A stretch of 8,066 nucleotides of DNA. Origin: Methanomassiliicoccaceae archaeon UBA480. GTDB taxonomy: Archaea > Thermoplasmatota > Thermoplasmata > Methanomassiliicoccales > Methanomethylophilaceae. Both the position numbers and the translations under genes were made by a program. Numbering within the stretch: position 1 is the stretch's first letter; the number at the start of each line of letters is the position of its first letter. The stretch is taken from NCBI GenBank assembly GCA_002506425.1, contig DAXO01000064.1, positions 1 through 8,066 of the forward strand, in the 5' to 3' direction. Shown here piece after piece: positions 1 through 5,684 of this stretch. The notes below the pieces were generated by a model. It saw nothing but the letters and a program-made list of their open reading frames with translations. It ran no database searches and was not told the origin of the DNA.

Positions 1-1003
1 CCCCCCCTCCTCTCATCTTATCCGCTCCTATATTCAAAAAACCGCCACTAAATGCCCTTCCTGGACGGTAGTAAAATGCCAAGAAGAAAATCTGAATGGA
101 CAGATAGTAGAAAACCGGGAACATGTACGCGCCCCAGCATTCGGCCAAATGCGCACGCGACATCATATCAACGTATCTGTCGCTGCGAATGTAACGAAGA
201 AAACCGGAGAGCGACATGTGACATGCAGAGCGGACCCTCATCAGAGTGAACCTCCGCAGAAGATAGCTCTCCATCGGGTCTCCCGAAAATACGGCCTCCA
301 GGAAATCGTAGCGATCCTGTTCTGCAAGTCCCCTTCTATCGCGATTGGCCTTCTCCTTCGTTACCGAATAGGGATTGAAAACATACTTGTAAAGAGGCTT
401 CTCATAGTAGCAAACGATACGTGAAACGCGCAGAACCTCATACGTGAATACGATATCCTCGCAAATTCCCATCGGAAATCTGATTCCTTCTCTGCGAATC
501 GCATCGGCATCGTACAGCATAGACCATGATGTGACTGGAAAACGTTCCGTGGCTCTAGCTCTCAACGCCTCATCACGGGTCAGTACACGGATTCCGAAAT
601 CGTTGGGATAATCGGGTATAGGCGACCTGTCATCCGAATAGACGAAGTTGCAACCCACTAGATCGGCGTTGTTCTCCTCCTTGATCCGGACCATATCCGA
701 GAGATAATCATACGAAGGGATGTCATCCACGTCGAGGAACCAAAGATACCTGCCTGTCGCGAGTTCTATGCCCTTGTTCTTCGATCCTCCGAGAGCTCCG
801 ATATCCTCATACTCGATCACACGGATGCGTTCATTGGTCTTGGCTAACTCTTCAGCTCTGGAAAGAGAGCCATCTACGCATCTGGACGATATTATAAAGA
901 GAGCTTCATAGGAATCGTAGCTCTGCCGTGATATGTATTCCCCAACCGACGGGATGAACCCCTCACCGTTGAGGACCGGGACAATAATACTTACTTCGTG
1001 CAA
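1..1003 (-). CDS. GT2 family glycosyltransferase (3' end outside window)
   Basis: Translating the minus strand from 1003 gives 334 residues without a stop, and the frame leaves the window at position 1. The N-terminus (VSIIVPVLN, residues 4-12) is the first strand of the GT-A fold. FLDVDD (89-94) holds the DxD metal and nucleotide-sugar site at 91-93, and CED (181-183) fits the catalytic acidic pair. A KYVFNPYSVT stretch near 206-215 is also typical of GT2 enzymes. The visible C-terminal part is aromatic and hydrophobic (about 290-325) and could contact the membrane. The likely role is sugar transfer from an activated donor onto a surface polysaccharide, glycolipid or glycoprotein; acceptor and sugar cannot be told. 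The start is uncertain: an in-frame stop lies just upstream, TTG at 1003 is the only plausible early start, and no Shine-Dalgarno is seen. Local GC is lower than in neighbouring genes in stretches I counted, as is common for surface-glycan genes. Confidence 0.88.
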   Translation of the reverse strand, partial: MHEVSIIVPVLNGEGFIPSVGEYISRQSYDSYEALFIISSRCVDGSLSRAEELAKTNERIRVIEYEDIGALGGSKNKGIELATGRYLWFLDVDDIPSYDYLSDMVRIKEENNADLVGCNFVYSDDRSPIPDYPNDFGIRVLTRDEALRARATERFPVTSWSMLYDADAIRREGIRFPMGICEDIVFTYEVLRVSRIVCYYEKPLYKYVFNPYSVTKEKANRDRRGLAEQDRYDFLEAVFSGDPMESYLLRRFTLMRVRSACHMSLSGFLRYIRSDRYVDMMSRAHLAECWGAYMFPVFYYLSIQIFFLAFYYRPGRAFSGGFLNIGADKMRGGG

Positions 1004-1015
1004 ACAGGTTTACAA

Positions 1016-1036
1016 TTTATATACTTAATAATTAAA
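1016..1036 (-). promoter_or_regulatory. AT-rich promoter of the glycosyltransferase gene
   Basis: On the minus strand this stretch holds two TATA-like elements: TTTAATTATT (1036-1027), centred about 28 nt before the TTG start, and the stronger TATATAAA (1023-1016), centred about 16 nt before it. The first would fit a leaderless mRNA beginning at the TTG. The second would place transcription start inside the reading frame, where no other start codon follows soon. The choice is therefore open. Confidence 0.4.
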
Positions 1037-1140
1037 CTAACTGATGTATGATTGACAGTAATATAACTAAGGATCATACAAATCTGGACTCAAATCACTA
1101 TGTGAAGGTTAACAGGCAGCAAAATGGTTGGATGAATAAT

Positions 1141-1166
1141 GCGGCCATCAGAATGCGATCGGCCGC
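1141..1166 (-). terminator. Hairpin downstream of guaAB
   Basis: GCGGCC (1141-1146) and GGCCGC (1161-1166) form a perfect 6-bp stem. It can be extended by three pairs (ATC/GAT) if one base is bulged. On the minus strand it starts 11 nt after the guaAB stop and is followed by an A/T-rich stretch and, further on, a TTTT run. This fits the end of the purE-guaAB transcript. The rest of 1004-1177 holds only the glycosyltransferase promoter; I see no gene in it. Confidence 0.45.
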
Positions 1167-1177
1167 GTTTTAGAATC

Positions 1178-2125
1178 TCACTCCCACTCGATGGTCGCAG
1201 GGGGCTTATCCGTGATGTCGTAGACGACACGGTTCACGGAATCTTTCATGGTGTTTGTGATGCGCTTCGACATCCTCTCCAGCACATCCATCGGAATGCG
1301 GGAGCATGTCGCAGTCATACCATCGACAGATGCGACCGCGCGGATGGCTATGGTCCTTCCATAGGCCCTGCGGTCGCCTTGGACTCCGACGGACTTGGAC
1401 GGAAGGAGCACGGCGAAATACTGCCAGGGAAGCTCCATCTCGCCTTTGGAGGCGGCGGCTCTGATCTCGTCCTCGACGATGAAGCAGGCCTCTCTCACGA
1501 TCGCCACGCTCTCGGGGTTGACCTCGCCCAGGCACCTCACGGCGAGAGCGGGTCCGGGGAAGGGCTGTCTCTCGGACGCCTTGACGCCCAGCTTCCTGGC
1601 CACGTCCCTGACCTCGTCCTTGTAGAGGTCTCTGAGCGGCTCGACCAGTTTCATGCCTAGGTCCTTGGGGAGCCCTCCGACATTGTGATGGGACTTGATG
1701 GTGTCCCTGACGCCGTCGCCGCTCTCGATCCAATCGGGGGCGATGGTACCCTGGACCAGGTACTCGGCTCCGAAGGCCTTGGCCTCCCTCTCGAAGACCC
1801 TGATGAACTTCTCGCCGATGATCTTCCTCTTCTTCTCGGGGTCTAGGACGCCCCTGAGAGCCTCGAAGAACTCGGCACCCGCATCGGCAATGATGTAGTT
1901 GATGCCCATGTCCCTGAGCATCCCCTCTACCTCTTCCGTCTCCCCTTTCCTCATAAGGCCGTTGTCGACATAGACTGCGAGCAGCCTGTCCCCGATGGCC
2001 CTGCTGGTGAGGGTGGCGGCAACCATGCTGTCGACTCCCCCGGAGCAGGCAATGATGGCCTTCCCGGGAATCCTGTTCTTCAAATCCTCGATGGTATCCG
2101 CGATGAACTCGTCAGCACCCAGCAT
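1178..2125 (-). CDS. guaAB: GMP synthase (glutamine-hydrolysing), ATP-pyrophosphatase subunit B
   Basis: This is the synthetase half of the split archaeal GMP synthase. It adenylates XMP with ATP and replaces the adenylate with ammonia to give GMP, the last step to guanine nucleotides. The PP-loop SGGVDS lies at residues 28-33. PFPGPALAVRCLGEV in the middle and the IEWE C-terminus are hallmarks of the family's C-terminal dimerisation domain. The 315 residues fit a stand-alone subunit without the class I glutaminase domain, which must be encoded by a separate guaAA gene not in this window. I chose ATG at 2125 because the minus strand has AAGGTGAT at 2138-2131, five bases upstream, a long match to the 16S rRNA tail. 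A TTG two codons earlier (2131) would sit directly against that site. The gene overlaps the end of purE by 14 nt, so the two are probably translationally coupled. The product is cytoplasmic. Confidence 0.95.
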   Translation of the reverse strand: MLGADEFIADTIEDLKNRIPGKAIIACSGGVDSMVAATLTSRAIGDRLLAVYVDNGLMRKGETEEVEGMLRDMGINYIIADAGAEFFEALRGVLDPEKKRKIIGEKFIRVFEREAKAFGAEYLVQGTIAPDWIESGDGVRDTIKSHHNVGGLPKDLGMKLVEPLRDLYKDEVRDVARKLGVKASERQPFPGPALAVRCLGEVNPESVAIVREACFIVEDEIRAAASKGEMELPWQYFAVLLPSKSVGVQGDRRAYGRTIAIRAVASVDGMTATCSRIPMDVLERMSKRITNTMKDSVNRVVYDITDKPPATIEWE

Positions 2126-2591
2126 CTTCAATCACCTTCATAGAATCGGACACGACCTTCTCGGCCTGCTCCTTCCTGTATACCGCGAGAGCCTCCGCCA
2201 TGGTCGCATCGCCTATCGCCAATATCTCGCATGCGAGGATGGCAGCATTGTCTCCGCGGTCCAGACCCACGCACGCCACAGGGACTCCGGGCGGCATCTG
2301 GACTATGGACAGTATGGAATCCAGATTGATGGCTCCGCTCACGGGCACCCCGATAACGGGCTTTGTCGTGAAAGAGGCAACCACTCCGGGAAGGGCAGCG
2401 GAAAGACCCGCGATGGCTATGAACACGTCTGCATCGCTGGACTTCACGAGCTCCTCTACCCTGGCGGGCGTCCTGTGGGCCGAAGCCACGGCGATATCGT
2501 AACCCATGCCGAGCTTCTTGAGGACGGCTATGGCCTTCTCGGCGACCGGAAGGTCGCTTTTGCTCCCGAGAATGATGGAGACTCTAGACAT
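2112..2591 (-). CDS. purE: PurE, N5-carboxyaminoimidazole ribonucleotide mutase / AIR carboxylase family
   Basis: PurE makes 4-carboxy-AIR in de novo purine synthesis, either by rearranging N5-CAIR (class I) or by direct carboxylation of AIR (class II). The 159 residues match the family's usual length. Visible motifs are GSKSD (9-13), SAHRTP (37-42, with the catalytic His39), AGLSAALPG (61-69), PVIGVPV and SIVQMPPGVPVA. The second motif has Ala66 where Escherichia coli class I PurE has His in AAHLPG. The overall pattern is closer to class I than to the AGRSN form of class II, but the reaction cannot be settled from sequence. No purK is in the window. The start is ATG 2591, with AAGGA (2601-2597) five bases upstream; the adjoining GTG at 2594 is less well spaced. 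Its end overlaps guaAB, which makes a small purine operon. Confidence 0.95.
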   Translation of the reverse strand: MSRVSIILGSKSDLPVAEKAIAVLKKLGMGYDIAVASAHRTPARVEELVKSSDADVFIAIAGLSAALPGVVASFTTKPVIGVPVSGAINLDSILSIVQMPPGVPVACVGLDRGDNAAILACEILAIGDATMAEALAVYRKEQAEKVVSDSMKVIEDAGC

Positions 2592-2636
2592 CACCGTCCT
2601 TCAGTCCCTATTGGATTATAACATCTTGGTACGGAG

Positions 2637-2644
2637 AAGTATAG
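2637..2644 (-). promoter_or_regulatory. Possible TATA box of the purE-guaAB operon
   Basis: CTATACTT on the minus strand is centred about 50 nt upstream of the purE ATG. With usual archaeal spacing, transcription would start near 2615, giving a leader of about 24 nt that contains the AAGGA ribosome site. A second AT-rich motif, TTATAA, lies nearer the gene (about 27 nt upstream) but would imply a leaderless mRNA, which conflicts with the Shine-Dalgarno. The gap to the upstream gene (2592-2689) holds nothing else convincing. Confidence 0.35.
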
Positions 2645-2689
2645 AGAAATCAAGGGTGTTTGGTAAATGGTTTCGAACGCGTCCCGCGA

Positions 2690-2992
2690 TCAGCTCTTGA
2701 GAACGACGACCAGGAAGATGCCGACGGCGATAAGGGCGCCGATGACGATTCCGATGAGGTCGATGATCGCGTTGTAGACGACATCCCAGGCGTTGACCTC
2801 GGTGAAGGGGGAGATCCCGCTGTCAGCGACGAGGTAGGCCCAGACGATGCCCAGAACGAGTCCGATGATGGCCATCGCGGCTCCGGCACCCCTGCTCTTT
2901 CCAGAGCCGAAGTAGGCGGAGAAGATGCCCGCCACCAGCATGACCAGGGCGAACGCGAAGACCACAAGGGTCAGAAAGGACATTAGATCCAT
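2690..2992 (-). CDS. Small three-helix integral membrane protein, unknown function
   Basis: I do not recognise this 100-residue protein. It has three strongly hydrophobic segments, at about residues 5-28, 37-57 and 72-97, joined by a short basic, glycine-rich turn (GSGKSRG, 29-35) and a polar loop with acidic residues (56-70). There is no obvious signal peptide, metal site or catalytic motif, and the second helix is rich in Gly and Ala. The start is secure: ATG 2992 is preceded on the minus strand by GGAGG (3003-2999) with a six-base spacer. A TATA-like TAAATAC (around 3055-3063) would give a leader of about 40 nt. It lies 98 nt upstream of purE on the same strand but probably has its own promoter, so a link to purine synthesis is not implied. 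Confidence 0.8.
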   Translation of the reverse strand: MDLMSFLTLVVFAFALVMLVAGIFSAYFGSGKSRGAGAAMAIIGLVLGIVWAYLVADSGISPFTEVNAWDVVYNAIIDLIGIVIGALIAVGIFLVVVLKS

Positions 2993-3302
2993 TTTGTGCC
3001 TCCGATATTTTTTACCCTTTTCAGGGCGCTTCGGCTACCGCAACTGAATAGTTAGTATTTATTGAATGTGGCACGCCAGCAAAGCGCAACCGTTTCGTTA
3101 TGCCGCCTGGATGCATAGTGTCCCGCAGGAAGCCGCGATTGTAAGCTGGTCATATAATCCACGATGGATACATCTCAAAACGGTTATAACGACGTCCTGA
3201 CACATAATCGCTTAAACTATAATAAAAATACCGAATAGTATTAATATAAGTACAGTCATCGACTGTTCGAACTGTTCTTGCCTGTACTATCGAGTGTTTA
3301 CC
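2993..3302. other. Divergent control region between membrane protein gene and gar1
   Basis: This 310-bp gap separates two divergent genes. Its left end carries the ribosome site and probable TATA box of the membrane protein gene, and a small CCCT-GAAA-AGGG stem-loop in that gene's leader. Its right end (about 3205-3302) is AT-rich and carries the gar1 promoter. The middle (about 3069-3155) is clearly GC-richer than its flanks and has nested complementary segments: CCAGC 3076-3080 with GCTGG 3145-3149, and CCTG 3106-3109 with CAGG 3126-3129. No reading frame there looks like a protein, and I could not match it to a tRNA. Confidence 0.6.
3241..3266 (+). promoter_or_regulatory. gar1-tfb promoter: TATA element followed by a 15-bp palindrome
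   Basis: The TATA-like TTAATATAAG (3241-3250) would set transcription start near 3272. Directly after it lies a perfect 6-3-6 palindrome, ACAGTC-ATC-GACTGT (3252-3266). A 7-bp inverted repeat, AGTACAG (3249-3255) and CTGTACT (3282-3288), encloses this region. A repressor bound between TATA and start site would block polymerase, so this is a plausible operator; the protein is unknown. Confidence 0.5.
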
Positions 3303-3752
3303 ATGGAGAAGCTTGGAGTCATTGAGGAGATCACCTGCGACGGCAGGATGATTGTCAGATGCTCCGCGTTGCCGGACATCGGGGACCAAGTCTTCTGCAA
3401 GGGGAACAAGATAGGATCCGTCGGAAGGATTTTCGGTCCTGTCGACGAACCGTACGCTTCTGTCAATCCCTTACAGGATGCGACGGCTGGCAAAGGAAGC
3501 ACTACGTTCTTCATGGGGAGGAAGCGCGATGCCAAAGACAAGAGAAGGAACAGAAGAGATCGAGGTCTGCCCCGAGTGCGGAAGCCACCATCTGGTCCGC
3601 GACTACGAGCGCGGAGAACTCCTGTGCGAGGACTGCGGACTCGTTCTGGACGACCAGTTCATCGATCAGGGTCCCGAGTGGAGGGCATTCGATGTGGAAC
3701 AGGGGGAGAAGCGCGCCCGCACCGGTGCGCCGATGACCTACACCATCCATGA
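3303..3752 (+). CDS. gar1: Gar1, H/ACA RNP subunit, with an unusual open C-terminus
   Basis: Gar1 binds Cbf5 in H/ACA guide-RNA particles that turn uridines into pseudouridines in rRNA. The first 72 residues show the small beta-barrel of the family: a start like MEKLGVIEEI, then GDQVFCKGNKIGSVGRIFGPV (27-47, given as the key run) and PYASVNPL (50-57), where the FGPV-x-x-PY signature is typical. Archaeal Gar1 usually ends soon after this core. Here the frame stays open to TGA at 3750-3752, so the predicted product is 149 residues. Residues 76-149 overlap the tfb gene by 224 nt in another frame, and about 20 of those 74 residues are Arg. The core is certain; the tail may be real, or a lost stop or sequencing error. 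ATG 3303 is chosen because the family's core begins there; GTG 3294 is possible and neither has a clear Shine-Dalgarno. Confidence 0.85.
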   Translation: MEKLGVIEEITCDGRMIVRCSALPDIGDQVFCKGNKIGSVGRIFGPVDEPYASVNPLQDATAGKGSTTFFMGRKRDAKDKRRNRRDRGLPRVRKPPSGPRLRARRTPVRGLRTRSGRPVHRSGSRVEGIRCGTGGEARPHRCADDLHHP

Positions 3753-4461
3753 CAAGGGACTTTCCACGGAAATCTCCTGGAAGAACAAGGACAGCTACGG
3801 AAAGAGCATCCCCACCAGGAACCGCGCCCAGCTATACAGGCTGAGGAAGTGGCAGAGGAGGATCCGTGTATCCAATGCCACCGAGAGGAACCTGGCGTTC
3901 GCATTGTCCGAGCTGGACAGAATGGCCTCGGCCATGGGTCTGCCGAGAAACGTCAGGGAAACGGCGGCCATGATCTACAGGAAGGCTGTCAACAAGAACC
4001 TGATCAGGGGAAGGTCCATCGAAGGGGTCGTCGCAGCCTCGCTCTACGCTGCCTGCAGACAGTGCGGCGTTCCCAGAACGCTGGACGAAGTCGCCAACTC
4101 CAGCCGCGTCGGAAGGAAGGAGATCGGGAGAACCTACAGGTTCATGACCCGCGAGCTCAAGCTGAAGCTCATGCCCACGAAGCCTCAGGACTATGTCCAG
4201 AGGTTCTGCTCCGAACTGAAGCTCAGCGGAGAGGTCCAGACCAAGGCCGCAGAAATCCTGAAGGATGCATCCGAGAAAGAGCTCACATCCGGAAGGGGCC
4301 CCACGGGAGTCGCCGCAGCGGCGATCTACATCTCCTCGATCTTGTGCAACGAGCGCAGGACCCAGAGGGAGGTCGCCGATGTAGCGGGAGTCACCGAGGT
4401 CACTATCAGGAACCGCTACAAGGAGCTCACCGAGAAGCTCGGCATCGAGATCCAGCTCTGA
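3529..4461 (+). CDS. tfb: Transcription initiation factor TFB (TFIIB homologue)
   Basis: TFB bridges TBP on the TATA box to RNA polymerase and is needed for promoter opening and start-site choice. The 310 residues match the usual length. An N-terminal zinc ribbon has Cys14, Cys17, Cys33 and Cys36 (CPEC and CEDC). The B-reader and finger follow, with IDQGPEWRAFD at 45-55. Two cyclin-like repeats occupy about 116-200 and 212-300; the second ends with the helix-turn-helix (EVADVAGVTEVTIRNRY) that reads the BRE upstream of TATA. ATG 3529 is chosen because it is preceded by GGGGAGG (3515-3521) with a seven-base spacer, and the zinc ribbon begins 14 residues in. The start lies inside the gar1 reading frame, so gar1 and tfb are presumably one transcript with ribosomes entering within gar1. 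Nothing about the protein itself is odd. Confidence 0.97.
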   Translation: MPKTREGTEEIEVCPECGSHHLVRDYERGELLCEDCGLVLDDQFIDQGPEWRAFDVEQGEKRARTGAPMTYTIHDKGLSTEISWKNKDSYGKSIPTRNRAQLYRLRKWQRRIRVSNATERNLAFALSELDRMASAMGLPRNVRETAAMIYRKAVNKNLIRGRSIEGVVAASLYAACRQCGVPRTLDEVANSSRVGRKEIGRTYRFMTRELKLKLMPTKPQDYVQRFCSELKLSGEVQTKAAEILKDASEKELTSGRGPTGVAAAAIYISSILCNERRTQREVADVAGVTEVTIRNRYKELTEKLGIEIQL

Positions 4462-4475
4462 CCGGCGATAGCCGA

Positions 4476-5597
4476 TCAAGCCCGGCCCTTCGGCCGGGCC
4501 ATTTTCTTCTTCGGGGCGGAAGGCTTCGACGGCTTGACGTTCCCGGGCTTCATCCACTCGAACTGAAGATAATGGACGGTATTGCGTCTGACCAGTCCGA
4601 AGAGTATCTCCTTCTTCACGCCTCCCGACAGGCGGACCGTCTTGGAGACCTCCGGCCATGAGCGGAGATTCTCCTCCGTGACAGCATGGATCAGGTAGCG
4701 AGCATGCGAATCATCCATAGATTGCTGATACGCTCTGAAATGGGTTCCGAATTTGAAACCCGTCTTGACCACGAGTCCGCGCTCTCTCAGATCCGTGAAG
4801 ACCAGATAGCGGGTGCGGAACTCCTTCTGAAGCGATACGCCCAGGCGCATGATGCCGTCGAAATCCATGGGCTGGTCGTCGCGACCGATCACCGTCAGCT
4901 TCCCTTTCCCAACCAGATGGATCGCCTCGAGGAGCGACAGCTGCAGCGCCTCCGGACCAGCGGTGCCGTAGAATCCATAATCTCTCAGAAGATCGAACGC
5001 CCCGCGGTCGAAGACGAACACGCGGTCGCGGACCAAATACCCTGTGGGCTTGGAAGGCATGGGGGCGGGATACACCTCTCCGCTTGGATCCTTCAACGAC
5101 AGATTGTAGTAGACCACGTCCCCGTCCTCGTCGACGACTCCGTACATGAGCTTCTTGTTGCGCTCTCCGGCCTCCGCGGCCTCGTGCATGAAGGTCGCCA
5201 CATCTACCGCATTCCTCTCCGATACCGTGCGCACCATATACTCCGGGCGGGAATTGGTCATGTTGCTGCCGACAGGGAACACGGAGATATCGAACCCTCC
5301 GGACTCGAATTTGCAGAGGAGTCCGCGCATCCTGAGGTCCTTGAACACCGCGTATTTTATGTCGAATCCGTCCAGGCATCTGGACGCATGCAGGAACAGC
5401 TCAGGGAATCCGACAGGCTCCCCGTCCTGGGAAACAACCTCGAGACGGTGGGCCTCCAGAAGGTACACGGCCTCGATGAGATCCAGATCGACGCCGCCTC
5501 CGCTGCGCGGGTAGCCGTAGTTCCCGCGCGTATAGAGCCTGCTGCCCTCGCTCTGGTCCCTCACTTCGACATAATCATCCATCAAAATGCCCGGCAT
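4476..5597 (-). CDS. endA: tRNA-splicing endonuclease, two-unit (alpha-2 type) EndA
   Basis: EndA cuts introns out of archaeal pre-tRNAs at bulge-helix-bulge motifs. At 373 residues the protein is about twice a single EndA unit, which fits the fused form that works as a homodimer, as in Archaeoglobus and Thermoplasma. The C-terminal unit has the signature GLVVKTGFKFGTHFRAY and keeps the catalytic triad: Tyr290, His298 (DDSH) and Lys at 328-329 (GVKKE). The N-terminal unit has the same layout (KYAVFKDLRMRGLL) but Phe107 and Arg117 at the Tyr and His positions, so it is a structural pseudo-unit. A basic Lys/Pro tail (about 354-373) follows the fold. Of the possible starts (TTG 5609, ATG 5597, ATG 5582), none has a Shine-Dalgarno; ATG 5597 sits 25 nt from a TATA element and fits a leaderless mRNA. 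The gene converges on tfb with a 14-nt gap. Confidence 0.92.
   Translation of the reverse strand: MPGILMDDYVEVRDQSEGSRLYTRGNYGYPRSGGGVDLDLIEAVYLLEAHRLEVVSQDGEPVGFPELFLHASRCLDGFDIKYAVFKDLRMRGLLCKFESGGFDISVFPVGSNMTNSRPEYMVRTVSERNAVDVATFMHEAAEAGERNKKLMYGVVDEDGDVVYYNLSLKDPSGEVYPAPMPSKPTGYLVRDRVFVFDRGAFDLLRDYGFYGTAGPEALQLSLLEAIHLVGKGKLTVIGRDDQPMDFDGIMRLGVSLQKEFRTRYLVFTDLRERGLVVKTGFKFGTHFRAYQQSMDDSHARYLIHAVTEENLRSWPEVSKTVRLSGGVKKEILFGLVRRNTVHYLQFEWMKPGNVKPSKPSAPKKKMARPKGRA
4480..4499 (+). terminator. Strong GC hairpin between convergent tfb and endA
   Basis: A perfect 8-bp stem, GCCCGGCC (4480-4487) and GGCCGGGC (4492-4499), closes a CTTC loop. It begins 18 nt after the tfb stop and is followed on the plus strand by CATTTTCTTCTTC, so it looks like the tfb terminator. 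On the minus strand the same bases encode the last residues of EndA (ARPKGRA), so the hairpin is also coding sequence. Confidence 0.7.
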
Positions 5598-5619
5598 CGC
5601 TTCTGCCAACGACTGGATG

Positions 5620-5625
5620 TATTTA
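5620..5625 (-). promoter_or_regulatory. TATA box of endA
   Basis: TAAATA on the minus strand (within TTCTAAATACATC) is centred about 25 nt before ATG 5597. This is the usual distance from TATA to transcription start in archaea and supports a leaderless endA mRNA. It lies just beyond the trpB2 terminator hairpin. Confidence 0.5.
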
Positions 5626-5646
5626 GAATGGAATGGTCGGAAGAAG

Positions 5647-5670
5647 GGTCGGACCCTTGAAGGTCCGACC
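5647..5670 (-). terminator. Terminator hairpin after trpB2
   Basis: A perfect 9-bp stem, GGTCGGACC (5647-5655) and GGTCCGACC (5662-5670), encloses the six-base loop CTTGAA. On the minus strand it starts 14 nt after the trpB2 stop and is followed by CTTCTTCC, a pyrimidine run. A further copy of GGTCGGA lies at 5635-5641, 12 bp from the one in the stem. The element separates trpB2 from the endA promoter. Confidence 0.7.
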
Positions 5671-5684
5671 GTTTGATCACCGGC

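Noticed and set aside
52..424. Short plus-strand frames near the left edge
   Set aside because: They are antisense to the glycosyltransferase, whose frame is open through the whole stretch and carries GT2 motifs.
1139..1660. Plus-strand open frame opposite guaAB
   Set aside because: It is antisense to the GMP synthase gene, begins inside the hairpin region and has no ribosome site or recognisable domain.
3832..4659. Minus-strand open frame of 275 codons opposite tfb
   Set aside because: It covers both the tfb coding region and part of endA in the wrong frame and has no conserved motif; it is a shadow of TFB.
4686..5660. Plus-strand open frame of 324 codons opposite endA
   Set aside because: The minus strand encodes a two-unit EndA with catalytic residues in place; the opposite frame has no independent support.
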